Assembly (NCBI GenBank): GCA_041751995.1
Contig: JBGSHY010000032.1
Location: 12,720 to 76,719 of the forward strand
Source of the DNA: JANMEX01 sp041751995
Lineage (GTDB): Bacteria; Pseudomonadota; Alphaproteobacteria; Rhizobiales; Rhizobiaceae
Reading direction: 5' to 3'
DNA length: 64,000 nucleotides
This document shows, piece after piece, positions 35,222-44,735 of this stretch (position 1 is its first letter; each line of letters begins with the position of its first letter). A model generated the notes under the pieces. That model saw nothing but the letters and a program-made list of their open reading frames with translations, did no database searches and was not told the DNA's origin. The position numbers were made by a program, and so were the translations under genes.

Positions 35222-36628
35222 TCAATTCACTTTGCGCGAGTAAAGCTGGTCGAGCCAGACCGCGATGACAAGAACAACGCCGACCACGATGTTCTGGTAG
35301 GCCGCAGGCAGGTTGAGCAGCGACATGCCGGAAATGATCGACTGCATCATCAAGGCGCCCATCATGGCGCCGTAGATGGTGCCGACGCCACCGGCCAGCG
35401 AAGTGCCGCCGATGACCGCAGCCGCGATCACGTACAATTCGCTGAGTTGTCCAAGCGCGTTGGTGGCGGCATTCAGGCGCGCCGACGATACGATGGCTGC
35501 AATGCCGACCAATACGCCCATGAGGGCAAAGACTTTGACAATCATCAACTTTGTGTTGATGCCCGCGAGCTCCGCCGCCTCCGGATTGCCGCCGATGGCA
35601 TAGACATAGCGCCCGAACAGGGTGCGCGTGGCAATGAAAGTCATGACAAGACCGACAGCCAGGGTGACAAGCACCGGCACCGAATAACCCGTGTAGTAAA
35701 TCAGGCCGTCAGTGCAGCGCACGACGGCTTCACCGGCCATGCAGACAGCACTGCCATCCTTGTTTTCGATACCCGCCGGAATGGCGACATTATTGGCCTT
35801 AGCGTAATTCTCGATCAGCTTGAACGGCCAAGGGTAGGAATTCATCACATGCGTGACGAAAAGCACGGCGGCAGAGCCGACGGCTGCCAGAAAAAGCTCG
35901 GCCCACATCGGACGAAGCGGAAACTTGAAACGCTGTCGCTGGCGACGCCCGTTTGCGATGGCATATATAATCCCGGCGCAGGCCACAAATGCAATTGCCC
36001 AGCTCCATCCAGGCCCGATCCATGATGCGGGAATGCCTCCGCCGAAAATTTCGAAGGTTTTGTCCATAGGCGCAACAGTTTCGCCGCGCGCAAGCAGAAA
36101 TGCGACCCCGCTGTAGGCAATGAGGCCGCCAAGTGTGACGATGAAGGCCGGGATTCGGGCGTATGCCGTCATCCAGCCATTGAAAGCACCGATTGCCGCG
36201 CCGAGCACAATGACGAACAGCACGCCGAGTACCCATATCGCCGGATGGCCGACGCCGAGCAGCGGGCCCAGCTTGAAGACCTGAAGCACGGCGCCGGCAA
36301 CGGCAACAAGTGAAAGCATCGAGCCGACCGACAGGTCAATATGGCGCATGACGATGATGAGGACCATGCCGGTTGACATGACGGCAATCGACGAGGTCTG
36401 AACGAGTAGGGTCCAAAGGTTGCGCGGTGTCAGAAACGACCCGCCCAGCAAACCGCCAAAATTGCCGCGCAGGTAACCGCTTGCAATATCGAAAGCGCAC
36501 CAGATGAGCAGCAATGCGGCGATCATGCCAAGCATGCGCATGTCAATTTCCGTTGCGCGGAAAAAACTTTTTATTGGGCCTTCGTCCTGCAATGCTGGAT
36601 TCTGGCTGCTGTTGCCCGTCTGAGACAT
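35222..36628 (-). CDS. xylH: Xylose-type ABC transporter permease
   Basis: CUT2 permease, 468 residues, larger than FrcC, as XylH proteins usually are. Landmarks include MRHIDLSVGSMLSLVA, FGRYVYAIGGNPEAAELAG and VIGGTSLAGGVGTI. A middle segment with two helices and a periplasmic loop (about 225-330; VCMAGEAVVRCTDG with two Cys) adds length. The ATG at 36628 follows GGGAGGGAGAACCCA. A strong stem-loop separates it from the binding-protein gene. Confidence 0.9.
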   Translation of the reverse strand: MSQTGNSSQNPALQDEGPIKSFFRATEIDMRMLGMIAALLLIWCAFDIASGYLRGNFGGLLGGSFLTPRNLWTLLVQTSSIAVMSTGMVLIIVMRHIDLSVGSMLSLVAVAGAVLQVFKLGPLLGVGHPAIWVLGVLFVIVLGAAIGAFNGWMTAYARIPAFIVTLGGLIAYSGVAFLLARGETVAPMDKTFEIFGGGIPASWIGPGWSWAIAFVACAGIIYAIANGRRQRQRFKFPLRPMWAELFLAAVGSAAVLFVTHVMNSYPWPFKLIENYAKANNVAIPAGIENKDGSAVCMAGEAVVRCTDGLIYYTGYSVPVLVTLAVGLVMTFIATRTLFGRYVYAIGGNPEAAELAGINTKLMIVKVFALMGVLVGIAAIVSSARLNAATNALGQLSELYVIAAAVIGGTSLAGGVGTIYGAMMGALMMQSIISGMSLLNLPAAYQNIVVGVVLVIAVWLDQLYSRKVN

Positions 36629-36666
36629 TGGGTTCTCCCTCCCGTTCGGCATTCACTTAAACAAAA

Positions 36667-36694
36667 GCCGCGCCGCTTTGGCAAGCGGCGCGGC
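36667..36694 (-). terminator. Stem-loop between xylF and xylH
   Basis: Perfect 12-bp stem (GCCGCGCCGCTT / AAGCGGCGCGGC, loop of 4), followed on the minus strand by TTTTGT. It is an intra-operon attenuator or message stabiliser after the binding-protein gene, paralleling the frcB-frcC stem. Confidence 0.75.
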
Positions 36695-36720
36695 TCTCGA
36701 AGGTATTCAGGAGCTGGAAA

Positions 36721-37755
36721 TCAGCAGCCCGGTACGGCGCCAGCGGCAACGCCTGCGCAAGCCTGGTCCTTGGTGATGTGGCCGGCGTCAATGGCGACGT
36801 TCACATTTTCCTTGGTGATCGGCGTCGGAGCGAGCAGGATGGAGTTCATTTCCACCTTGTTCTTGCCGCCAGCGAACTTGGCAACGCCCGGAATGGCGTC
36901 CATTGCGGTGCCTTCGGCAAGAGCGTTTGCTGCTTCAGCAGCAACCTTGCCGAGATCCTTGGCGTTCTTCCAAACCGAAACGGTCTGGGTCCCAAGGGCA
37001 ACGCGGTTGATCGCCGCCAGATCGCCGTCCTGGCCGCCGACCGGAATGCCGGTCATGCCCTGGGCGGTGAGTGCTGCAACTACGCCGGAAGCCATGCCGT
37101 CGTTTTCGGCCAGAACAGCATCAATCTTGTTGCCGGTCGAAGTCAGGCACTGCTCCATGTTCTTCTGGGCATTGTCCGGCTTCCAACCGTCGGTGAAGGT
37201 TTCACAGACGTTCTTGATCTTGCCGCCGTCGATGTCAGCCTTGAGCACTTCCATCATGCCCTGGAACAGGAAGGTCGCGTTCGGATCGCCCTTGTCGCCC
37301 TTGATGAAAGCATAGTTGCCTTCCGGCTTAGCCTTCTGGACTTCCTGGGCAATGATGCGGCCCACGCCGACGTTGTCGAACGTGATGTAGAGCGCATTCG
37401 GATCTTCGAACTGCACGTCATAGGCAATCGATTTGATGCCGGCATCCGACAGCGCCTTAATCGACGGCAGGATGGCGTCCGAGTCAAATGCAACGACCAT
37501 GACAACATCCGGCTTCTGCGAGATCAAGCCTTCAATGTCGGCAGCCTGCTTCTGCGCAGAACCCTGGGCATCGGTGGAAATATATTTGTTGCCTGCAGCT
37601 TCAACGACAGCCTTGATGGCGGCTTCGTCAGTCTTCCAGCGCTCTTCCTGGAAAGTTTTCCAGGATACGGCAATGGTCTTGTCCTTCGCCAGCGCAGGTG
37701 CGGCAAACGACACGGCAAACACAGCGCCCGCGAGGGCGGCGGCAAATTTTTTCAT
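36721..37755 (-). CDS. xylF: Xylose-binding periplasmic protein
   Basis: Solute-binding protein of the xylose-type CUT2 system, 344 residues, with a signal peptide (about 1-23, MKKFAAALAGAVFAVSFAAP, ending ALA). Mature motifs include VSWKTFQEERWKTDE, NVGVGRIIAQEV, AENDGMASGVVAALTAQG and GGQDGDLAAINR, typical of XylF-like folds. The ATG at 37755 has GGGAGGAACTG upstream. It is transcribed divergently from xylR across a promoter region with a perfect inverted repeat. The C-terminus carries two cysteines (CAGVAAGAVPGC). Confidence 0.9.
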   Translation of the reverse strand: MKKFAAALAGAVFAVSFAAPALAKDKTIAVSWKTFQEERWKTDEAAIKAVVEAAGNKYISTDAQGSAQKQAADIEGLISQKPDVVMVVAFDSDAILPSIKALSDAGIKSIAYDVQFEDPNALYITFDNVGVGRIIAQEVQKAKPEGNYAFIKGDKGDPNATFLFQGMMEVLKADIDGGKIKNVCETFTDGWKPDNAQKNMEQCLTSTGNKIDAVLAENDGMASGVVAALTAQGMTGIPVGGQDGDLAAINRVALGTQTVSVWKNAKDLGKVAAEAANALAEGTAMDAIPGVAKFAGGKNKVEMNSILLAPTPITKENVNVAIDAGHITKDQACAGVAAGAVPGC

Positions 37756-37832
37756 CAGTTCCTCCCGGTGCCCGGTCGGGCACATTTACACAAGAGCCAA
37801 CCCGGAATGCGTTTTCCGGGGCGGCAGGCACC

Positions 37833-37857
37833 CATTATTTCGAGAGCCGAAATAATG
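37833..37857. promoter_or_regulatory. Candidate XylR operator
   Basis: Perfect 10-bp inverted repeat, arms CATTATTTCG and CGAAATAATG around AGAGC, in the xylF/xylR divergent promoter, 78 bp before xylF. It is the strongest symmetric element in that gap and a likely ROK repressor site. Confidence 0.7.
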
Positions 37858-37968
37858 AGTGACTCAGATTCAAACCTGTGTCAACATTGTTTTGAGTTTA
37901 CGGCCTTGCGGGCCGAAAAAACCGTTGCCGAAATGAGGAGCGGCTCCGGTTTCCGGGAGGAGAAAGTT

Positions 37969-39210
37969 GTGCAGTTGAAGGCGGGGTCGGATTTGGTCCG
38001 GCGGCAAAACCGTTCCGTTGTCATCGCCGCATTGCGCCGCAATGCGACGATGTCACGTACTGACTTGTCCGCTGCAACAGCACTTTCGCCGTCCACTGTT
38101 TCTGCCATCACGTCCGACCTTTTGAATGAAGGCGTGCTCGTCGAACAGCGCGAGTTCGAGCCATCGGGCAGCCGTCGTGGCCGTCCGCAGATTGCCATTG
38201 CGCTCAATCCCGCCCGTGCCCATGTCGTTTCGGTCGAATTGACCCACAATCAGCTTTCCGTCGGCGTCAGCGACTATACCGGCAAGGCGATCAGCGAGAT
38301 TGATGACAGGTTCTCGACAGCCGCCTGCACCGGCGAGGATTTGCTGGTGCGCTGCACGAAGCTGGTCCATCAGGCGCTTTCCAATGCTGCAATTTCTCAA
38401 CCCTCGTCCATTGTGATGGCCGTTCAGGGCCGCACCGATGCAGAAGGGCGCGATCTGTTGTGGTCCCCCATCGCCGCAGGCCGCAATGTCCATCTGGCTG
38501 ACTATCTTCAGGGCGAATTCGGCTGCCCGGTGACAGTAGCCAATGATTGCTCGATGATTGCAGTCGCCCTGCGTTGGCTGGAGCCTGAGCGCTATGGCCG
38601 TGATTGTCTCGCCGTGCTGTTATCTCACGGCATCGGCATGGGGTTGTACCTAAACGGCCGCCTGTTCGCAGGGCGCAGCTCGTCTGCAGCCGAATTCGGC
38701 CATATGCTCTACAAACACAATGGCGCGCTTTGTCGCTGCGGTGCGCGCGGCTGCATAGAAGCCTATGCAGGCGACTATGCGATCTGGCGCTCGGCGCATG
38801 GTTTGCCCGAAGATGCGCTGCCGCCGGTTGAACTGTCAGGTCTGGACATGCGCACGCTTGCCAGGAAAGCCCGGCTGTCCGATGGTCCGGAGCGGCGCGC
38901 CTACAAGGAGGCGGCGGAAGCCATAGGCACGGGTCTTGCCGGATTGTTCGCACTGATTGACCCTGTCCCCATCGCATTCGTTGGTTCCGGCACGGCGGCT
39001 TTCGACATATGTGAGCCCTATATCCGTGCCTGCATTTCCGAGTCCAATTCGGGCGGATTTGATGCGCATTTCGAGCATGAATTGTTCGAGTTCGAACTGC
39101 CACTGATCCGCCAGGGCGCGACCGTGACCGCACTGCTGTCGGTGGATGACCAAGTGTCAGTCGGCCCCGAAACATCGCTTCGCGACACACCTGTTCTGGA
39201 GGTCGCATGA
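37969..39210 (+). CDS. xylR: ROK-family xylose regulator
   Basis: Transcriptional regulator, 413 residues from a GTG at 37969, which has GGGAGGAG 8 nt upstream; the frame is open much further back but overlaps xylF. The N-terminal winged helix (about 20-75: MSRTDLSAATALSPSTVSAI) is followed by a ROK domain with the intact zinc motif GHMLYKHNGALCRCGARGCIE. The neighbours xylB and xylA, and the divergent xylF, mark it as the repressor of xylose use with a sugar ligand. XylB begins 43 bp after its stop. Confidence 0.88.
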   Translation: MQLKAGSDLVRRQNRSVVIAALRRNATMSRTDLSAATALSPSTVSAITSDLLNEGVLVEQREFEPSGSRRGRPQIAIALNPARAHVVSVELTHNQLSVGVSDYTGKAISEIDDRFSTAACTGEDLLVRCTKLVHQALSNAAISQPSSIVMAVQGRTDAEGRDLLWSPIAAGRNVHLADYLQGEFGCPVTVANDCSMIAVALRWLEPERYGRDCLAVLLSHGIGMGLYLNGRLFAGRSSSAAEFGHMLYKHNGALCRCGARGCIEAYAGDYAIWRSAHGLPEDALPPVELSGLDMRTLARKARLSDGPERRAYKEAAEAIGTGLAGLFALIDPVPIAFVGSGTAAFDICEPYIRACISESNSGGFDAHFEHELFEFELPLIRQGATVTALLSVDDQVSVGPETSLRDTPVLEVA

Positions 39211-39253
39211 ATATTGATTTTCCAAGCAAACAGTCCGCAGCAAGAGCACCGTC

Positions 39254-40714
39254 ATGACCACCTATCTCGGCATTGATCTGGGAACATCGAGTTCCAAAGT
39301 CATCATCATGGATGAAAACCAGAAAATTCTGGCGTCCGCGTCGCGCCCCATGGACGTTTCGCGCCCGCATCACGGTTGGTCTGAGCAAGAACCCGGTGAC
39401 TGGATCGGTGCGACCACAGCCGCGATTGATGAATTGAAGGCAACCAGTGGCGCGTTGCTTGCCCGGGTGCGCGGCATTGGCTTGTCCGGCCATATGCATG
39501 GCGCCACGCTGCTTGACAAACAGGACCGGGCGCTGCGCCCCTGCATCCTGTGGAACGATACCCGCAGCCATGCCGAGGCGCATGAGCTCGACAGCCAGCC
39601 GATTTTCCGCCAACTCACCGGAAACATCGTCTTTCCCGGCTTCACCGCGCCGAAGCTTCTCTGGGTCGCACGCAATGAACCTGACATTTTTGCCAAAATT
39701 CGATGGGTCCTGCTTCCGAAGGACTATCTGCGCCATTGGCTCACTGGCGAACATGGTTCCGAAATGTCCGACGCGGCGGGAACCGCTTGGCTTGATACAG
39801 GCGCGCGCAAATGGGATTCCCGACTGCTCGAGGCAACAGGTCTCGGTCTTGAGCACATGCCAAACCTTGTCGAGGGCACTGACGTTTCCGGCACTTTGAG
39901 GCCTGAACTGGCCGCTCGCTGGGGGATGGAGCAAGGCGTCGTCGTGGCCGGCGGCGCAGGCGACAACGCTGCATCCGCCTGCGGCATCGGCGCTGTGGCG
40001 CCTGGTACGGCTTTTGTATCGCTTGGCACGTCCGGTGTTTTGTTTGCGTCAAACGAGCGCTACCTGCCGAATCCGGATTCGGCCGTCCACGCCTTTTGCC
40101 ATGCCGTTCCCAACACATGGCACCAGATGGGCGTCATCCTCTCTGCCACTGACAGCCTGAATTGGCTGGCAAACCTCACCGGCCGCGATGCCGCCTCGTT
40201 GACCAATGCGCTTGGTGACACGCTGGCCCGGCCCGGCCCGGTTACTTTCCTTCCCTATCTGTCCGGCGAGCGCACGCCGCACAATGATGCAATCATCCGC
40301 GGCGCGTTCACTGGTTTGGGGCATGAGTCTGATCATGTCGCCCTTGCCAAAGCGGTGGTCGAAGGCGTTGCTTTTGCGGTGCGCGACAGCCTCGAAGCCT
40401 TGCACCGCGCTGGAACCGAACTTGGCCGTGTCACGGCAGTCGGCGGCGGATCGCGGTCAACATATTGGCTGAAGGTGATCGCTTCGACACTCAACATGCC
40501 GGTCGATATCCCGGCGGAGGGCGACTTTGGTGCGGCTTTCGGCGCTGCCCGGCTTGGGCTGATTGCTGCTGAAGGCGCTGATCCGTTCCTGATCTGCCAG
40601 CCGCCGGTGACGGAGCGCACCATTGAGCCGGACGCGTCGCTGACGGATGCATTCAGCCAAGCCTATCAATCCTACAAGAACCATTACCCTGCCATCAAAG
40701 GAGTCCAACAGTGA
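39254..40714 (+). CDS. xylB: Xylulokinase
   Basis: FGGY-family kinase phosphorylating D-xylulose to xylulose 5-phosphate, 486 residues. Motifs are LGIDLGTSSSKVIIMDE (phosphate 1), LSGHMHGATLLD (the usual xylulokinase signature region), GGAGDNAASACG, SLGTSGVLFA and GGGSRSTYW. Asp near 230 in GGAGDNAA is the expected catalytic base. Its stop overlaps the xylA GTG, so translation is coupled. Together with XylA it feeds the pentose phosphate pathway. Confidence 0.95.
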   Translation: MTTYLGIDLGTSSSKVIIMDENQKILASASRPMDVSRPHHGWSEQEPGDWIGATTAAIDELKATSGALLARVRGIGLSGHMHGATLLDKQDRALRPCILWNDTRSHAEAHELDSQPIFRQLTGNIVFPGFTAPKLLWVARNEPDIFAKIRWVLLPKDYLRHWLTGEHGSEMSDAAGTAWLDTGARKWDSRLLEATGLGLEHMPNLVEGTDVSGTLRPELAARWGMEQGVVVAGGAGDNAASACGIGAVAPGTAFVSLGTSGVLFASNERYLPNPDSAVHAFCHAVPNTWHQMGVILSATDSLNWLANLTGRDAASLTNALGDTLARPGPVTFLPYLSGERTPHNDAIIRGAFTGLGHESDHVALAKAVVEGVAFAVRDSLEALHRAGTELGRVTAVGGGSRSTYWLKVIASTLNMPVDIPAEGDFGAAFGAARLGLIAAEGADPFLICQPPVTERTIEPDASLTDAFSQAYQSYKNHYPAIKGVQQ

Positions 40715-42021
40715 GCACCGGCTTTTTCAAAGACATCGAACCCATCAAATATGAAGGACCGGATTCAACCAACCCGCTTGCCTATCGCCACTACAACAAG
40801 GACGAAGTGGTTTTCGGAAAGCGGATGGAAGACCATCTGCGTTTTGCGGTGGCCTATTGGCACACTTTTGCATGGCAAGGCGGCGATCCGTTCGGCGGCC
40901 AGACTTTCGAGCGCCCATGGTTTGGCGAAACCATGGACCATGCCAGGCTGAAGGCCGATGTTGCCTTTGAACTGTTCACCCTCCTTGGCACTCCGTTCTA
41001 CTGTTTTCACGATGCGGACGTTCGCCCTGAAGGCGGCACTTTTGCCGAAAGCCGCAAGAATCTCGAAGCCATCGTCGACATTTTTGCCGAAAAGCAGAAG
41101 AAGACCGGCGTCAAGCTGTTGTGGGGCACGGCGAACATGTTCTCGCACCGCCGCTTCATGTCAGGCGCATCGACCAATCCAGACCCGGATGTGTTTGCCT
41201 ATTCGGCGGCCACTGTAAAATCTTGCATGGATGCGACCAAGAAGCTCGGCGGCGCCAATTATGTGCTGTGGGGTGGCCGCGAGGGATACGAAACACTGCT
41301 GAACACCGATCTTGGCCGCGAGGATGCCCAGATGGGCCGCTTCCTCAATCTGGTGGTGGAATACAAACACAAAATCGGCTTCAAAGGTGCGATCCTGATC
41401 GAGCCAAAGCCGCAGGAACCGTCAAAACACCAGTACGATTATGATGTCGCAACGGTCTATGGCTTCCTCAAACGCCACGGCCTTGAAAAGGAAGTGAAGG
41501 TCAACATCGAGCAAGGCCACGCAATTCTCGCTGGCCACTCGTTCGAACATGAATTGGGACTTGCCAACGCGCTTGGCATCTTTGGTTCGATCGATATGAA
41601 CCGCAACGACTATCAGTCCGGCTGGGATACCGACCAGTTCCCGAACAATGTGCCGGAAATGGCGATGGCTTTCTACGAAGTCATCAAGGGCGGCGGCTTC
41701 AAGACCGGCGGCACCAACTTCGACGCCAAGCTTCGCCGCCAGTCGATAGACGCCGAGGATCTTCTTATTGGCCACGTTGGCGGCATGGATACCTGTGCTC
41801 GTGCGTTCAAGGCAGCCGCCAAGCTGTACGAAGACAAGGCGCTGATCAGTCATGTTGAAGAACGTTATGCCGGCTGGAAATCGGCGGAAGCAAAAGCCAT
41901 GCTTGCCGGCAAGCGCACGCTGGAGGAAATTGCCGAGCGCGTCGAGAAGAAGAACATCAACCCGCAGCCGCGTTCCGGCAAGCAGGAACTGTTGGAAAAT
42001 ATCGTCAATCGTTACGTTTGA
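40711..42021 (+). CDS. xylA: Xylose isomerase
   Basis: Metal-dependent isomerase of D-xylose to D-xylulose, 436 residues, the length of class II enzymes. Motifs are YCFHDADVRPEG (catalytic His near 101), VLWGGREGYETLLNTD, GAILIEPKPQEPSKHQYDYD (metal Glu) and NVEQGHA-like NIEQGHAILAGHSFEHE. The start is GTG in a GTGA overlap with xylB. The 168 bp before glgP follow it without a clear terminator. Confidence 0.96.
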   Translation: MSTGFFKDIEPIKYEGPDSTNPLAYRHYNKDEVVFGKRMEDHLRFAVAYWHTFAWQGGDPFGGQTFERPWFGETMDHARLKADVAFELFTLLGTPFYCFHDADVRPEGGTFAESRKNLEAIVDIFAEKQKKTGVKLLWGTANMFSHRRFMSGASTNPDPDVFAYSAATVKSCMDATKKLGGANYVLWGGREGYETLLNTDLGREDAQMGRFLNLVVEYKHKIGFKGAILIEPKPQEPSKHQYDYDVATVYGFLKRHGLEKEVKVNIEQGHAILAGHSFEHELGLANALGIFGSIDMNRNDYQSGWDTDQFPNNVPEMAMAFYEVIKGGGFKTGGTNFDAKLRRQSIDAEDLLIGHVGGMDTCARAFKAAAKLYEDKALISHVEERYAGWKSAEAKAMLAGKRTLEEIAERVEKKNINPQPRSGKQELLENIVNRYV

Positions 42022-42125
42022 CACTCACTTATGAGCAAGGTGCATGGCTGCAATGCAGACCATGCCCTTGCGCATGGCAAATCGTTCAAGTGATACTCGG
42101 CGCGGGAACATAAATCCGTGCCGCT

Positions 42126-42154
42126 TTGACATCTGCCATGAACAGATGCTAGCC
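42126..42154 (+). promoter_or_regulatory. Possible glgP promoter with inverted repeat
   Basis: TTGACA at 42126 is followed 17 nt later by a weak CTAGCC -10 candidate. An inverted repeat CATCTG-N7-CAGATG (42130-42148) overlaps the spacer. It lies about 35 bp before the glgP ATG. Confidence 0.35.
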
Positions 42155-42189
42155 ACCGGATAATTAAATCGATTGAATCCGGAGTATCC

Positions 42190-44661
42190 ATGGGAAAGTC
42201 AACCTCATCCGGAAGTGCAGCCGTTGCCGACCTCTCAGTCGACCGCCGCACTTTTGCAGCCAAAATCGTTGAAAAGCTGACCTATTCCATCGGCAAGGAC
42301 ACATTTGCCGCCAAACCGCACGATTATTTGACAGCGACAATCCTCGCGCTGCGGGACCGGATCATTGACCGTTGGATGCAATCGACCCGGGAAGTCTATC
42401 AAACCGGCGGAAAACGGGTCTATTACCTGTCACTGGAATTTCTCATCGGCCGCCTCATGCGTGACGCGCTCGCCAACATGGGCCTGATGGAAGAAGTATC
42501 CGAAGCCCTGAAATCGCTCAATGTCGATATCGACTTGATAGCCTCGCTTGAACCGGATGCCGCTCTGGGCAACGGAGGCCTTGGCCGCTTGGCTGCCTGC
42601 TTCATGGAATCGATGGCAAGCGTCAACATCCCGGCCTATGGCTATGGCATCCGCTACCAGCACGGCCTGTTCCGTCAGGAAATCCAGGATGGCTGGCAGG
42701 CGGAATTGCCGGAAACATGGCTGGCGCACGGCAATCCGTGGGAGTTCGAACGCCGCGAATCGAATTATGAAGTCGGCTTCGGCGGCACTGTCGAAACGGT
42801 CGATGCCGATGACGATGATGAACCGCGCCATGTCTGGAAGCCGAACGAGCGTGTCATCGCTGTTGCCTATGACACGCCGGTAGTTGGCTGGAAGGCCAAG
42901 CGCGTCAATACACTGCGCCTTTGGGAAGCCCAGCCGATTGACCCGATCCGTCTTGATGCCTTCAACTCGGGTGACCATGCCGGCGCCTTGCGCGACAGCG
43001 TTGCGGCGGAAGCCATCACCCGCGTGCTTTATCCGGCAGACTCACACAAGGCAGGCCAGGAACTGCGTCTGCGGCAGGAATTCTTCTTCTCCTCTGCGTC
43101 GCTTCAGGATATTTTGCGCCGCCACCGCCAGCAGTATCCCGACTTCCTCAACCTGCCGGACAAGGTTGCCATTCAGCTCAACGACACTCACCCGGCCGTC
43201 GCCGTTGCCGAACTGATGCGCCTGTTGACCGACCTGCACGGCATTGACTGGAACACGGCCTGGACACTGACCAAGGGCACTTTCGGCTACACCAACCACA
43301 CGCTGCTTCCCGAGGCGCTGGAAACCTGGCCGGTCGAGCTGTTCGAGCGCCTGTTGCCGCGCCACATGCAGATTGTCTACCGGATCAATGCCGGCGTAAT
43401 TCAGGAAGCGCGCAAGTTGCGCGGTTTCGGCGACAATGATGTCGCGGCGATTTCGCTGATCGATGAATCCAATGGCCGCCGTGTCCGCATGGGCCAGTTG
43501 GCCTTTGCCGGCTCCCACTCGATCAACGGTGTTTCAGCACTGCATACGGAGCTGATGAAGCAAACCGTGTTTGCGGACTTGCACCGCCTATACCCGGACC
43601 GCATCAACAACAAAACCAATGGCGTCACTCCGCGGCGCTGGCTCAATGGCTGCAATCCGGGACTTTCTGGCCTGATCCATGAGGCCATCGGCGAAGGCTT
43701 CCTCGACGATGCAGAAAAGCTGGTCGCCTTGGAGCCGTTTGCCAATGATTCCGCATTTCAAGCAAAGTTCGCCAAGGTCAAGCAGGCCAACAAGGTGCGG
43801 CTTGCGGCGCTCGTCAAACAGCGCGTCGGCGTGCGGATCGATCCGACAGCCTTGTTCGATATCCAGATCAAGCGCATCCATGAATACAAGCGGCAGCTAT
43901 TGAACATCATCGAAGCTGTCGCGCTTTACGACCAGATACGCTCAAATCCGCACAAGGACTGGGTGCCGCGCGTCAAGTTCTTTGGCGGCAAGGCAGCACC
44001 TTCATACTGGAATGCGAAACTGATCATTAAGCTGGCTAACGATGTGGCTAAAGTGATCAACTCGGATCCGGCTGTCCGAGGTCTTTTGAAGGTCGTGTTC
44101 ATCCCGAACTACAATGTTTCCACTGCTGAAGTGATGATCCCGGCCGCAAACCTGTCTGAGCAGATTTCAACCGCGGGGCTGGAAGCGTCAGGCACCGGCA
44201 ACATGAAGTTTGCGCTGAATGGCGCGGTAACCATCGGAACATTGGATGGCGCGAATGTTGAAATTCGCGATCATGTTGGCGACGACAACATTTTCATCTT
44301 CGGCCTGACCGCCGAACAGGTCGCCGGTTTGCGGCGCGACGGTTACACCCCGCGTGATGTGATCAGCAAGTCCCCGGCGCTTTCCGAAGCCCTCAAGCAA
44401 ATAGCTTCCGGTGTCTTCTCGCCGGATGAAGTCAACCGCTATCGCGACATGATCCAGAATCTGTACGATACGGACTGGTTCCTGGTGACGGCCGACTTTG
44501 ATTCCTATTACAAGGCGCAGCGTGATGCCGATGCCGTCTGGAATACGCCCGCAGAATGGAACCGCATGGCCATACTGAATACGGCGCGCGTCGGCTGGTT
44601 CTCATCGGACCGGACAATCCGCCAGTATGGCAAGGAGATTTGGGGCGTCAGCGGTCTCTGA
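42190..44661 (+). CDS. glgP: Glycogen phosphorylase
   Basis: PLP-dependent enzyme releasing glucose 1-phosphate from glycogen, 823 residues. Motifs are EPDAALGNGGLGRLAACF, NDTHPAVAVAELMR, RRWLNGCNPGL, QIKRIHEYKRQLLN and the PLP-lysine site EASGTGNMKFALNG (Lys673). The ATG follows CCGGAGTATCC. It is the first gene of the glycogen operon glgP-glgB-glgC-glgA-pgm-glgX. glgB starts 74 bp after its stop. Confidence 0.96.
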   Translation: MGKSTSSGSAAVADLSVDRRTFAAKIVEKLTYSIGKDTFAAKPHDYLTATILALRDRIIDRWMQSTREVYQTGGKRVYYLSLEFLIGRLMRDALANMGLMEEVSEALKSLNVDIDLIASLEPDAALGNGGLGRLAACFMESMASVNIPAYGYGIRYQHGLFRQEIQDGWQAELPETWLAHGNPWEFERRESNYEVGFGGTVETVDADDDDEPRHVWKPNERVIAVAYDTPVVGWKAKRVNTLRLWEAQPIDPIRLDAFNSGDHAGALRDSVAAEAITRVLYPADSHKAGQELRLRQEFFFSSASLQDILRRHRQQYPDFLNLPDKVAIQLNDTHPAVAVAELMRLLTDLHGIDWNTAWTLTKGTFGYTNHTLLPEALETWPVELFERLLPRHMQIVYRINAGVIQEARKLRGFGDNDVAAISLIDESNGRRVRMGQLAFAGSHSINGVSALHTELMKQTVFADLHRLYPDRINNKTNGVTPRRWLNGCNPGLSGLIHEAIGEGFLDDAEKLVALEPFANDSAFQAKFAKVKQANKVRLAALVKQRVGVRIDPTALFDIQIKRIHEYKRQLLNIIEAVALYDQIRSNPHKDWVPRVKFFGGKAAPSYWNAKLIIKLANDVAKVINSDPAVRGLLKVVFIPNYNVSTAEVMIPAANLSEQISTAGLEASGTGNMKFALNGAVTIGTLDGANVEIRDHVGDDNIFIFGLTAEQVAGLRRDGYTPRDVISKSPALSEALKQIASGVFSPDEVNRYRDMIQNLYDTDWFLVTADFDSYYKAQRDADAVWNTPAEWNRMAILNTARVGWFSSDRTIRQYGKEIWGVSGL

Positions 44662-44735
44662 AAAACAATCGGAAATTTGGACTTGTAACCGCTTTCAATT
44701 CGGCGCTAGGTTCATCCTTGGGAGGGGATGTCGCA

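Noticed and set aside
36778..37968. Upstream open frame continuous with xylR
   Set aside because: It overlaps xylF entirely on the opposite strand; GTG 37969 with a good ribosome site and normal ROK length marks the real start.
38291..39934. 547-codon minus-strand frame opposite xylR and xylB
   Set aside because: Both sense genes carry all family motifs; the antisense product has none.
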